This document shows positions 9,388 to 16,717 of a DNA stretch of 51,003 nt, one piece after another. The stretch's first letter is position 1, and each line of letters starts with the position of its first letter. The DNA is from Candidatus Obscuribacterales bacterium (GTDB lineage: Bacteria > Cyanobacteriota > Vampirovibrionia > Obscuribacterales > Obscuribacteraceae). The position numbers were made by a program, and so were the translations under genes. The notes below the pieces were generated by a model that was not told the DNA's origin, searched no databases, and saw only the letters and a program-made list of their open reading frames with translations. The stretch covers positions 1 to 51,003 of the forward strand of contig JAKFVU010000081.1 of the NCBI GenBank assembly GCA_021732025.1, read 5' to 3'.

Positions 9388-10482
9388 ATGGGAAAACGCG
9401 ATCAGAAAATTTTAGATGCAAATCAAGACGCGATAGCAAATCTGTGGCCAGAATTCGAATCACTAATACCAGACAATCTGGCAGCTTTAGAATTTGTACT
9501 AGCAAAATTATTTCAACACAAAATGATCACTTGTCATTGCGGAAACGATTCACAAGAAAGTTTTGTGCATCGTGATTTACGAGTTTTGATCTGCTTAAAA
9601 TGCTCACGAAAAATCCGCTTCATGGCAGCAACACGCTTTCGTTATTGCAAACAGCTCAAAGCATGGCTCGGAGCTATCTTTCTGAAAGAGCGCCGTGTTC
9701 TAGTGACAAGCTATAGATTGACTCGCTTGTGCAACATAGCATCGGCTACAGCTCACAATATTGTCACAACTTTGGGTCTGCATATACACCAAGAACTTGA
9801 GCAGAACTTTGCCGAAACGTGCCCCACAGCTCCGCTGAATGCGTTCTTAGACCTACTATTCAAACGAAGTCTTATTTCATGCAGCCTTAAACATCCCAAA
9901 GAACCACCGGATGAAGAAGAAGTAGAGGATTTCAAAGCAGCAAATGGAACAACGACAAAGAAGAAACAACGACAACAGAACTTTTCTTCTGGCCCAGATT
10001 CTTCGGAAGAGCGGAATGACGAAAGCAGCGTCAATGATCTTGCAGAAGACGACAAACTAATTCTTGATCTAATTGGGCTGACACCCATCTCACAAGATTC
10101 ACTTTGCGAACTAAGCGGAATGGCTGCAGCACGAGTCTCTTCCGCTCTAGTAATACTTGAACTTTCGGGGCTGATTCAGGCGCTTCCCGGAAACCTTTTT
10201 ATTCGTACAAAACAGAGTAAATCTCGTGCTTGTGCCAAACCATTCGACCCAAAAGTGCTATCAATTGCAGAGCGCGCTTTCAGCACTATTGAAGCAATCT
10301 ATGGCGGGGTTAGCCGCAAATACCTTCAACTCTATTTAGGCGCATTCTGGTGTCATCAAGACGGGGTTAGGTGGCCAGAAGACTCATTACTTAGAATACT
10401 TTTGCGGGGCGAACCAATTCAGATCCAGGAAATACTTGGCTACATTTCACCACTGATAGTATCACTGCCACCGGCAGACTGA
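9388..10482 (+). CDS. Transposase-derived protein with DprA-type winged helix, no DDE core
   Basis: 364 residues with a strong ribosome site (GGGAGGAG, 9374-9381). Residues about 45-100 resemble the N-terminal zinc ribbon and helix region of IS1595/ISXO2-type transposases: CHC at 49-51, CLKC at 69-72, then KQLKAWLGAIFL and a helix-turn-helix-like segment to about 138. A charged, low-complexity linker (170-222) follows. Residues about 223-273 (ILDLIGLTPIS...ALPGNLFIR) look like the DprA C-terminal winged helix. Residues about 293-340 (AFSTIEAIYGGVSRKYLQLY) resemble the tail that follows the DDE core in those transposases. The catalytic core itself is absent. I infer a domesticated DNA-binding protein. 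No terminal inverted repeats or target duplications are visible, but a 46-bp palindrome lies just upstream. Function unknown. Confidence 0.7.
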   Translation: MGKRDQKILDANQDAIANLWPEFESLIPDNLAALEFVLAKLFQHKMITCHCGNDSQESFVHRDLRVLICLKCSRKIRFMAATRFRYCKQLKAWLGAIFLKERRVLVTSYRLTRLCNIASATAHNIVTTLGLHIHQELEQNFAETCPTAPLNAFLDLLFKRSLISCSLKHPKEPPDEEEVEDFKAANGTTTKKKQRQQNFSSGPDSSEERNDESSVNDLAEDDKLILDLIGLTPISQDSLCELSGMAAARVSSALVILELSGLIQALPGNLFIRTKQSKSRACAKPFDPKVLSIAERAFSTIEAIYGGVSRKYLQLYLGAFWCHQDGVRWPEDSLLRILLRGEPIQIQEILGYISPLIVSLPPAD

Positions 10483-10483
10483 A

Positions 10484-11191
10484 CTAAACAGAAACGACCC
10501 TATCTCCACCGCGAAGCAAAGCTGTTTCTAAGGCTTCAATGGCGCATGCTATCAATAAGTCATACTCATTAGCATGATCGGGGAACGTGGCCACGCCGAT
10601 ACTGGCTGTAACTGAAAAGTTCTGACCATTATGATTAATAGCCTGGCTATTTACTCTTAGACGTATTCGTTCACCAACCAAGGATGCTCCAGCGGCATTA
10701 GTTTGGGGCAGAATCACAGCATACTGCCACTGATTGTATTTCGATGCCACATCAACTTCGCGCAACGCACTGCGAATAGCGTGAGAAACAATCTTTTGGA
10801 TCGCTTCTGCAGTCAAGGGACCATACTGACCTGCCAGCTCATCATAGCCATCGATACTAAGTAAAACTAGAGAAGCGGGATGCTTGTAGCGCTTCGCACG
10901 TGCCAATTCGGCCTTGAGTTCCTTGACGAAGGCACGATGATTATAAAGTTCAGTAATTGGATCTAATAGCGCCAGGCGCTCAATGTCTTCACCTTTGGCA
11001 GCCGACAACGTAACTTGCTTAGTAACTAAGGCCGTCTGTTTCTCATAGTCGCGGACCCGCTCTAAAACTGACGAATTAGCTGCGATTCTTTCAGCTAGCT
11101 GAGGCCTATGCTGACGCAAGTCATTTAGTACTCTAGTGAAAAGTGGTTCACTACTGCTTTTGCTTGGTGAATTCAGAGGCTGGTTGGACAT
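10484..11191 (-). CDS. Degenerate GGDEF-domain protein
   Basis: 235 residues with an ATG at 11191. An N-terminal helical region (about 1-75) precedes a GGDEF fold. LLDPITELYNHRAF matches the family opening DxLTGLxNRRxF, SIDGYDELAGQYG matches the first metal-binding strand, and TASIGVATFPDHA matches the later conserved strand. The catalytic signature itself is lost: where GG(D/E)EF should stand the protein reads NQWQY (YNQWQYAVILPQ). Diguanylate cyclase activity is therefore unlikely; such domains often act as GTP sensors or protein adaptors. There is no membrane segment. It is convergent with the transposase-derived gene (1-bp gap) and lies 58 bp downstream of the ferredoxin gene on the same strand. 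Confidence 0.85.
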   Translation of the reverse strand: MSNQPLNSPSKSSSEPLFTRVLNDLRQHRPQLAERIAANSSVLERVRDYEKQTALVTKQVTLSAAKGEDIERLALLDPITELYNHRAFVKELKAELARAKRYKHPASLVLLSIDGYDELAGQYGPLTAEAIQKIVSHAIRSALREVDVASKYNQWQYAVILPQTNAAGASLVGERIRLRVNSQAINHNGQNFSVTASIGVATFPDHANEYDLLIACAIEALETALLRGGDRVVSV

Positions 11192-11221
11192 GGCAATCCT
11201 TAACTACGTTCAGAAGCTCAA

Positions 11222-11247
11222 TTTCTACTGCTAATTTACAGTAGAAA
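11222..11247 (-). terminator. Hairpin between ferredoxin and GGDEF genes
   Basis: A 9-bp stem, TTTCTACTG (11222-11230) with CAGTAGAAA (11239-11247), and an 8-nt loop. It begins just after the ferredoxin stop on the minus strand. No clear U-run follows, so termination there may be weak or partial. Confidence 0.4.
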
Positions 11248-11249
11248 GG

Positions 11250-11555
11250 CTATTTATGTTTGCCACTCTTAATCAATAATCTCTTAATTGGTTTCTTCTT
11301 AGCGACATGCCTCTGGAGAATGTCAATGCAATCAATTTCGGTAACTCCACCATAACTCAGTCCCAGTGGATTAACCACAACCACCGGACCGTGCTTACAA
11401 TGGCCAAGGCAGTCGGACTTCTTCACTTTGTATAGGTTGTCTAATTGAGCTTTTTCAACCGTTTTTCGCAAAAAGGTTAAGACGTCTTGCGAGTCACGTG
11501 CGGCACAATGCTTTCCTTTTGTGCAAACGAGCAGCTTGGTACAAGTGCTTCCCAT
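11250..11555 (-). CDS. Thioredoxin-like [2Fe-2S] ferredoxin
   Basis: 101 residues with an ATG at 11555. The protein has the cysteine spacing of thioredoxin-fold [2Fe-2S] ferredoxins: C11 and C17 in LLVCTKGKHC, then C49 and C53 in SDCLGHCKHGP, followed by the usual VVVNPLGLSYGGV strand. It should be a soluble electron carrier. A basic tail (KKKPIKRLLIKSGKHK) extends past the domain. The ORF lies between the S9 peptidase and GGDEF genes on the same strand with no obvious redox partner nearby, so the electron donor and acceptor are unknown. Confidence 0.88.
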   Translation of the reverse strand: MGSTCTKLLVCTKGKHCAARDSQDVLTFLRKTVEKAQLDNLYKVKKSDCLGHCKHGPVVVVNPLGLSYGGVTEIDCIDILQRHVAKKKPIKRLLIKSGKHK

Positions 11556-11698
11556 AGAATGACTCCAGTGCTCGAAGTGGATACCTTGCGCCTACTAGGG
11601 CGCACTCTAGTTCTAACGATTCACTATCACACTAGGTTTTACTGCTGTTGACAATTAAATTCTCTGTAACACTTCTCTTGTCTCAACAATCTGCTCCC

Positions 11699-13735
11699 TT
11701 AACAAGTCAAGTTCTCGATTTCTACAGGTCCAAGAGAGTCGTCTAATGGGATTTCAAAGATACGAGTGAAGAAATATTGCTCCGATTGGATTGTCCTGAT
11801 TATGTTTTCTGCTTTGCGAAAACCATGTGCTTCGCCTTCATAGGCAATATATGCAACAGGGATGCCCTTAGTGCGAAGGGCATTAACCATAGCTTCTGCT
11901 TGGTTGGGAGGCACGACTTTGTCGTCAAGTCCCTGAAAGAAAATCACTGGACAATTGAGCTTCTCAACATGATTTAGGGGAGCTCGCTCTACATAGAGCT
12001 CACGCCCAGAGGGATAAGGCGCCACTAGGTTATCCAAATATCGCGACTCGAACTTGTGAGTATCTCTTGCTAGAGCCTCTAGATCACCAATACCATAATG
12101 GCTCGCACCAGCAGTAAATACGCTTGTAAAGGTCAAAGCACAAAGAACTGTATAACCGCCAGCGCTACCGCCAGAAATAGCCACTCGTTTGGGATCTACC
12201 AACTCTTTAGAGACAAGATATTTCACACAATTTTGGCAATCGGCTACATCAACGACTCCCCAATTTTGGTTCAGTCGCTTGCGATAATCTCTTCCAAATC
12301 CAGTGCTACCGCCATAATTAACGTCTACTACGGCAAAACCACGGGAGGTCCAGTACTGAATTCCCAGCGACAGAGAGCTCGAGGCTGCGCCAGTTGGCCC
12401 ACCATGGCATTTGACAATCAGAGGCGGCTTCTCCCCAGCTAACGGCGAACAACTCGGATTCGTTGGTGGGTAGAAAAAGGCAAAAGCCGTTCGTCCCTCA
12501 TCAGTAGGAAATTCAATGACTTCAGGTTTTGAAAAATAAGCTGGGCCAGGGAGATCGGAAGCCGACGATTTGAGAGTTACGAACCTGTTGCTCTGCAAAT
12601 CAAGCTCTACTACAGATTGAGCTTCGCAGGCTGATGCGGCTAGCATAGCTAGCTTGCCATTACCGGCAGTCAAATAGGAAAAGTCTGTATAAGGCGATTC
12701 TAGCTCAGTATATTTGTGAGAGCCGCTAGTATCGAAACCGAGTTCAACCTTGAGCAGGCTCCATATACCCGAACGATTGAATGCAAACACAAGCTCTCGC
12801 TCAGAGACAATAGCGTAAGTCGATTGGCCAAATACCCACATTGGCACACCGAACTCGCATTGATTGAAAGGCGAATTAGAAGGCAGGAGCGGGACTACCT
12901 GGAAGCTAGCAAAGTCAGATATGACCTGTGGCTGCCAAAAGCCTGAATGATCCGAAATGAAATACAGCCTGCCATCAGGCGACCACTGGGGCTGGAATAT
13001 AGAGCAATCAGGCCCACCGGCCACCAACTTATCATTCCGGAGCTGCCCCTCCGAATCGACCTCGGCAACATGCAATTCACATCCATCCCACGGCATGTTG
13101 GGATGGCGCCATGCCAAATATGCAAAAAACCGACCGTCAGGACTGATACGAGGCGTCGAATAAAAGTCGAAGCCGGAAGCTAGAACTAGTGGCTCTTTGA
13201 TTGCATCGCTTGCTGCCGAAAGTAAAGGCACTGAGACAAGCATATTCTCAGGCTCATGGCCTCCCGATTGATGTACCTCCATTACACAAATAAGCCTGTT
13301 GCGTTGGCGATCCAGGCAAAAATCAGTGAATCTGTGCGACTGACTTGAATCGTAGGCAGGTGTCAACGGAATTGGCGCGGCGCTTCCGTTGATGCAATAA
13401 ATTCGTTGATCGTCGAATTGAACGTAGAAAACTTTACCGATATCGGTAAAAAACGAACCACCACCATACTCGTGAACGAGCGAACGAATGCTCACGGGCG
13501 CCAAATTTACGTCAGTATTGGCAGCTCTATCTTGACTAGCAGTGGAATGCTTCACGAGAACAGAGCGTCCACCCTCTGATGGCCGGCCCTCTAACCAATA
13601 AAGTGCACTACCGTACGTGTCGAAAGCCGTCTGGCTCAGCCGCAACGCACCGCGAGCGACTTGTTCGGCCGCAATCGGTGACGGCCACGCGCCACAGGGA
13701 AGATTCGCGACAGCTTCACTCTTTACTTCAGGCAT
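11699..13735 (-). CDS. S9 family (prolyl oligopeptidase-like) serine peptidase
   Basis: 678 residues. The N-terminal two thirds is a beta-propeller-like region with WD40/PD40-type strands (RISPDGRFFAYLAW, QPQWSPDGRLYFISD). The C-terminal alpha/beta-hydrolase domain has the nucleophile motif GGSAGGY with Ser524, the acid at Asp605 in DDKVVPP and His637 in EAHGF. This order is that of acylaminoacyl-peptidase/dipeptidyl-peptidase IV enzymes, which trim short peptides. No signal peptide is evident, so it should be cytoplasmic. The start is the ATG at 13735, divergent from moaD across 120 bp. The gene carries the 18-bp palindrome TTTACCGATATCGGTAAA at 13433-13450, encoding TDIG. Confidence 0.92.
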   Translation of the reverse strand: MPEVKSEAVANLPCGAWPSPIAAEQVARGALRLSQTAFDTYGSALYWLEGRPSEGGRSVLVKHSTASQDRAANTDVNLAPVSIRSLVHEYGGGSFFTDIGKVFYVQFDDQRIYCINGSAAPIPLTPAYDSSQSHRFTDFCLDRQRNRLICVMEVHQSGGHEPENMLVSVPLLSAASDAIKEPLVLASGFDFYSTPRISPDGRFFAYLAWRHPNMPWDGCELHVAEVDSEGQLRNDKLVAGGPDCSIFQPQWSPDGRLYFISDHSGFWQPQVISDFASFQVVPLLPSNSPFNQCEFGVPMWVFGQSTYAIVSERELVFAFNRSGIWSLLKVELGFDTSGSHKYTELESPYTDFSYLTAGNGKLAMLAASACEAQSVVELDLQSNRFVTLKSSASDLPGPAYFSKPEVIEFPTDEGRTAFAFFYPPTNPSCSPLAGEKPPLIVKCHGGPTGAASSSLSLGIQYWTSRGFAVVDVNYGGSTGFGRDYRKRLNQNWGVVDVADCQNCVKYLVSKELVDPKRVAISGGSAGGYTVLCALTFTSVFTAGASHYGIGDLEALARDTHKFESRYLDNLVAPYPSGRELYVERAPLNHVEKLNCPVIFFQGLDDKVVPPNQAEAMVNALRTKGIPVAYIAYEGEAHGFRKAENIIRTIQSEQYFFTRIFEIPLDDSLGPVEIENLTC

Positions 13736-13855
13736 GGACTTTCCCCAAACGAATAGACAAATAGACAGAACGAGCTAATAGAAAACTTCAAACGAGCAGC
13801 GGCAGCCAGACCACAGTATATAATTGCTGACAGGCTATGAGGTCAATCGAAATCA

Positions 13856-14101
13856 GTGTCAGTAAATGTTACTGTTCGCTACTTTGCCATACTTAAAGAA
13901 GAGCGCGGCCAAGCGAGCGAACAGATTCGCACTGACGCAAGCGACCTGGCGAGTTTGTTTGCTGAGCTCTCAGCACAACATCATTTTTCATTGACAAAAG
14001 AACAACTCAGAGTTGCTGTCGACGATTGCTTTGTCAACTGGAACGACCAAGTAAAGGATGGAACACAAGTAGTTTTCATTCCGCCTGTGGCTGGTGGCTA
14101 A
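13856..14101 (+). CDS. moaD: Molybdopterin synthase small subunit MoaD
   Basis: 81 residues, GTG start. A ubiquitin-like beta-grasp protein (VNVTVRYFAILKEERG at the start, VFIPPVAGG at the end). The terminal Gly-Gly is the site that is adenylated and thiocarboxylated before sulfur is handed to precursor Z by the MoaE subunit. It is the first gene of the molybdenum cofactor operon. A TATAAT box at 13819-13824 is a candidate -10 element without a convincing -35. Spacing to moaE is 6 bp. Confidence 0.93.
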   Translation: MSVNVTVRYFAILKEERGQASEQIRTDASDLASLFAELSAQHHFSLTKEQLRVAVDDCFVNWNDQVKDGTQVVFIPPVAGG

Positions 14102-14107
14102 CTAGTG

Positions 14108-14686
14108 ATGATAAAGAACAATTCAGAGCAACACGCAGCTCAGAAAGCCGATCAAAAACCCGGCTTAAGAGAAGACACTGTGTTCAAATTCGCCCATACA
14201 ACCATCGAGACCTCTGCTCTGAAAGCCACCATGGGAAATCCGTTAGCAGGCGCTCTTGTCTGTTTTGAAGGAGTTGTGCGCAATCACAACGAGGGCCGCG
14301 AGGTCGTCACTTTAGAATACGAGGCCTACGAGACCTTGGCCGAGGCAGAGGCTCAGAAAATATTAGAAGAGGCGCGCCAACAGTTCGCACTAATTGCGGC
14401 GGTTTGCGTGCACCGCACAGGTCTTCTCAGTATTGGCGAGCCAGCTGTATTCGTTGGCGTCACTTCAGCACACAGAGATGAGGCATTTCAAGGATGCCGC
14501 TACATAATCGACGAAATAAAAACGCGTCTACCAATTTGGAAGAAAGAAACCTATAAGGACGGATCTTCTGGTTGGGTTAACTGCCAGCATACACACGCAA
14601 GCAATCACAAAGCGGCACAACAACATGCAGCACCACAACAAGCAACACCACAACATGCAACACCAGAGTCAGTGATACCAGAATGA
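14108..14686 (+). CDS. moaE: Molybdopterin synthase large subunit MoaE with repeat tail
   Basis: 192 residues from the ATG at 14108; the GTG at 14105 directly precedes it. The core contains GALVCFEGVVRNHNEGR, LEYEAYETLAEAEA, VCVHRTGLLSIGEPAVFVGV and the active-site segment RLPIWKKETY typical of MoaE. It pairs with MoaD to convert cyclic pyranopterin monophosphate to molybdopterin. The family normally ends soon after that motif. Here a tail rich in His, Gln, Ala and Pro follows, encoded partly by four in-frame 15-bp repeats (14612-14671; units AAQQH, AAPQQ, ATPQH, ATPES). Stop and moaA start overlap as ATGA. Confidence 0.93.
   Translation: MIKNNSEQHAAQKADQKPGLREDTVFKFAHTTIETSALKATMGNPLAGALVCFEGVVRNHNEGREVVTLEYEAYETLAEAEAQKILEEARQQFALIAAVCVHRTGLLSIGEPAVFVGVTSAHRDEAFQGCRYIIDEIKTRLPIWKKETYKDGSSGWVNCQHTHASNHKAAQQHAAPQQATPQHATPESVIPE
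14612..14671 (+). repeat. 15-bp in-frame tandem array in moaE
   Basis: Four 15-bp units start at 14612, 14627, 14642 and 14657. They encode the His/Gln/Pro-rich extension of MoaE beyond its conserved domain. Confidence 0.85.
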
Positions 14687-15705
14687 GCGACACAGAACCG
14701 ACCATTCTAAATCCATCGGCTAGCCCTAATCAGCTTGTCGATAGCTTTGGACGCGCGCACACTTATTTGCGCATATCGGTTACCGACCGCTGTAATCTCC
14801 GCTGCACCTACTGCATGCCACACGAAGGCATGAAATGGAAAAAGCGAGATCAACTTCTGACATACGAAGAAATAACTCGTCTGGCTCATATTTTCACAGC
14901 GATGGGTATCAACAAAATCAGGCTAACCGGCGGCGAACCAATGGTCAGAAGCGAACTAACGACGCTTGTTAAAGCCTTGGGACAAATTCCCAATCTGAAA
15001 ACACTGGCTATGACTACCAACGCCACGCTTTTGGCGGAGCATGCCCAAACTCTCAAAGATTTGGGGCTAAACGCGCTCAACATCAGTCTCGATACATTCT
15101 CTAAAGAACGCTTTCAAGCAATTACTCGTTTAGATCAATTTGACCAAGTAATCAATGGAATCCATACAGCCATCGCCTGCGGCTTCGCGAGCTTAAAGCT
15201 GAATATGGTAGTTATGGCCGGAGTAAATGACGACGAGATCATGGCCTTCGCCGATTTTGCTGCCACGCACAAAATCAATGTGCGCTTTATAGAGTACATG
15301 CCATTCAAAGACAATTCCTGGGCCAGCGACAAAGTAGTTACATACAAAGATATGCTCGAGCAGATCGAACGTCGCTATGAGCTTAAGCGAATTGAGGGCG
15401 ATCGATCCGCTGTCGCTAAAGATTACGCTATAACCGGCGGAGGCTCAGTGAGCTTCATAACGTCTATGTCCGAGAGCTTCTGCTCAACTTGTAATCGCCT
15501 GCGCTTAACGGCCGATGGGTCGATTAAGTCGTGTCTCTTTTACGCAGCCGAAATCAATCTTCGAGACGCCATGCGAGAAGGCGCCAGCGACAAAGATCTA
15601 AAAGAAATGATTTTGTTCTCGCTCGCACAAAAACCAGAAGCTCATCCTCCAGCCGAAGAAATTGCGGCTGGCGAGAACAGAGCCATGATTGAAATCGGAG
15701 GATAA
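14683..15705 (+). CDS. moaA: GTP 3',8-cyclase MoaA
   Basis: 340 residues with an ATG overlapping the moaE stop. Radical SAM motif CNLRCTYC near the N-terminus (VTDRCNLRCTYCMP), then RLTGGEP for SAM binding. The second [4Fe-4S] cluster site lies in the C-terminal part (SFCSTCNRLRLTADGSIKSCLF). The protein ends in Gly-Gly, which is needed for activity in this family. It converts GTP to 3',8-cyclo-GTP, the first step of molybdenum cofactor synthesis, and acts together with the MoaC domain encoded just downstream. Confidence 0.97.
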   Translation: MSDTEPTILNPSASPNQLVDSFGRAHTYLRISVTDRCNLRCTYCMPHEGMKWKKRDQLLTYEEITRLAHIFTAMGINKIRLTGGEPMVRSELTTLVKALGQIPNLKTLAMTTNATLLAEHAQTLKDLGLNALNISLDTFSKERFQAITRLDQFDQVINGIHTAIACGFASLKLNMVVMAGVNDDEIMAFADFAATHKINVRFIEYMPFKDNSWASDKVVTYKDMLEQIERRYELKRIEGDRSAVAKDYAITGGGSVSFITSMSESFCSTCNRLRLTADGSIKSCLFYAAEINLRDAMREGASDKDLKEMILFSLAQKPEAHPPAEEIAAGENRAMIEIGG

Positions 15706-15716
15706 CACTAGCCACC

Positions 15717-16658
15717 ATGCGCGATGTATCGCATAAAGTTAGCACGCTGAGAACGGCTGTAGCAAAAGCAATTTTGCGCGTAAGCCCAAGCACCATCAGC
15801 CAAATTAAGAACAATACATTGCCCAAGGGAAATCCATTAGACGTAGCAAAAGTAGCGGCCATTCAAGCAGCTAAGAACACCAGCCAAATTATTCCGTATT
15901 GTCATCCTATGCCTGTCGAATACGTAGGAGTAAATTTTCAATTAGACGAAGACTTGATTGAAATTCTAGTGACCGTCAAAGCGGTTTACAAAACAGGCGT
16001 GGAGATGGAAGCTCTAACAGCCGCCTCAGTCGCAGCTTTAACCATATACGATATGGCAAAAATGGTCGACGAGTTGATGCAAATCGAATCAGTAACCTTG
16101 GTCAGCAAAACAGGCGGAAAAAGTGACTATTCGATTGCGCCTGAGCTGCAATCAATACGCAGAGCCGCAATTTTAGTCTTATCTGACCGCGTATCAGCGG
16201 GCCAAGCAGAAGATCGCTCCGGTAAGTACATCGCTCAGCAGTTGGAGGAGCGCGACTTTGATATAGCAGAATTAACAGTACTGTCTGATGATCAATCGGT
16301 GATCGCTCCTGCTGTAAAAAGAATTTGTGATGAGCTGAAGGTAAATTTGCTCATCACCACCGGCGGTACTGGACTTAGCCCAAGGGACAGTACCCCAGAA
16401 GCACTAAGAGACCTGATCGAGCGCGACCTACCTGGAATTTCTGAAGCAATTAGAAACTACGGACAAGAACGCAATTCGTACTCTATGCTCTCTAGGGGAG
16501 TAGCGGGTACACGCGGGAACACCATCATTGTCAGCCTGCCTGGCTCACTGGGAGCTGCCCAAGATGGAATCACAGTTCTTTTCCCAGCCATTAATCACGC
16601 ATTCAAAATGATTGAGGGTGGAGATCACAAAGTGCAAAACAGCGAGAAGAAGAGTTAA
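15717..16658 (+). CDS. moaCB: MoaC-MoaB fusion (cyclic pyranopterin synthase / molybdopterin adenylyltransferase)
   Basis: 313 residues. Residues 1 to about 140 are MoaC: MRDVSHK, PKGNPLDVAKVAAIQAAK, IPYCHPMPVE, GVEMEALTA and IYDMAKMVD retain the catalytic Lys, His, Glu and Asp positions. The usual 15 or so residues before (V)DVS are missing at the annotated start. Residues about 148-310 are MoaB/MogA: RAAILVLSDRVSAGQAEDRSG, LLITTGGTGLSPRD, PGISEAIR and SLPGS. MoaC makes cyclic pyranopterin monophosphate with MoaA, and MoaB/MogA adenylates molybdopterin before MoeA inserts molybdate. Fused MoaC-MoaB proteins are known in several lineages. It sits 11 bp after moaA. Confidence 0.95.
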   Translation: MRDVSHKVSTLRTAVAKAILRVSPSTISQIKNNTLPKGNPLDVAKVAAIQAAKNTSQIIPYCHPMPVEYVGVNFQLDEDLIEILVTVKAVYKTGVEMEALTAASVAALTIYDMAKMVDELMQIESVTLVSKTGGKSDYSIAPELQSIRRAAILVLSDRVSAGQAEDRSGKYIAQQLEERDFDIAELTVLSDDQSVIAPAVKRICDELKVNLLITTGGTGLSPRDSTPEALRDLIERDLPGISEAIRNYGQERNSYSMLSRGVAGTRGNTIIVSLPGSLGAAQDGITVLFPAINHAFKMIEGGDHKVQNSEKKS

Positions 16659-16679
16659 GCAGAGCAACAACGAAGAGCA

Positions 16680-16709
16680 GCCAAGAAGATCCAAGAATAG
16701 CCAAGGAAT
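16680..16709 (+). repeat. 10-bp tandem repeat before moeA
   Basis: Three 10-bp units, GCCAAGAAGA, TCCAAGAATA and GCCAAGGAAT, occupy most of the 59-bp spacer in front of moeA. Confidence 0.6.
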
Positions 16710-16717
16710 AAACAGCA

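Noticed and set aside
9186..10500. Complete IS1595-type insertion sequence
   Set aside because: The transposase-like gene has no DDE core and no terminal inverted repeats or target-site duplication were seen; the 46-bp palindrome lies only on one side.
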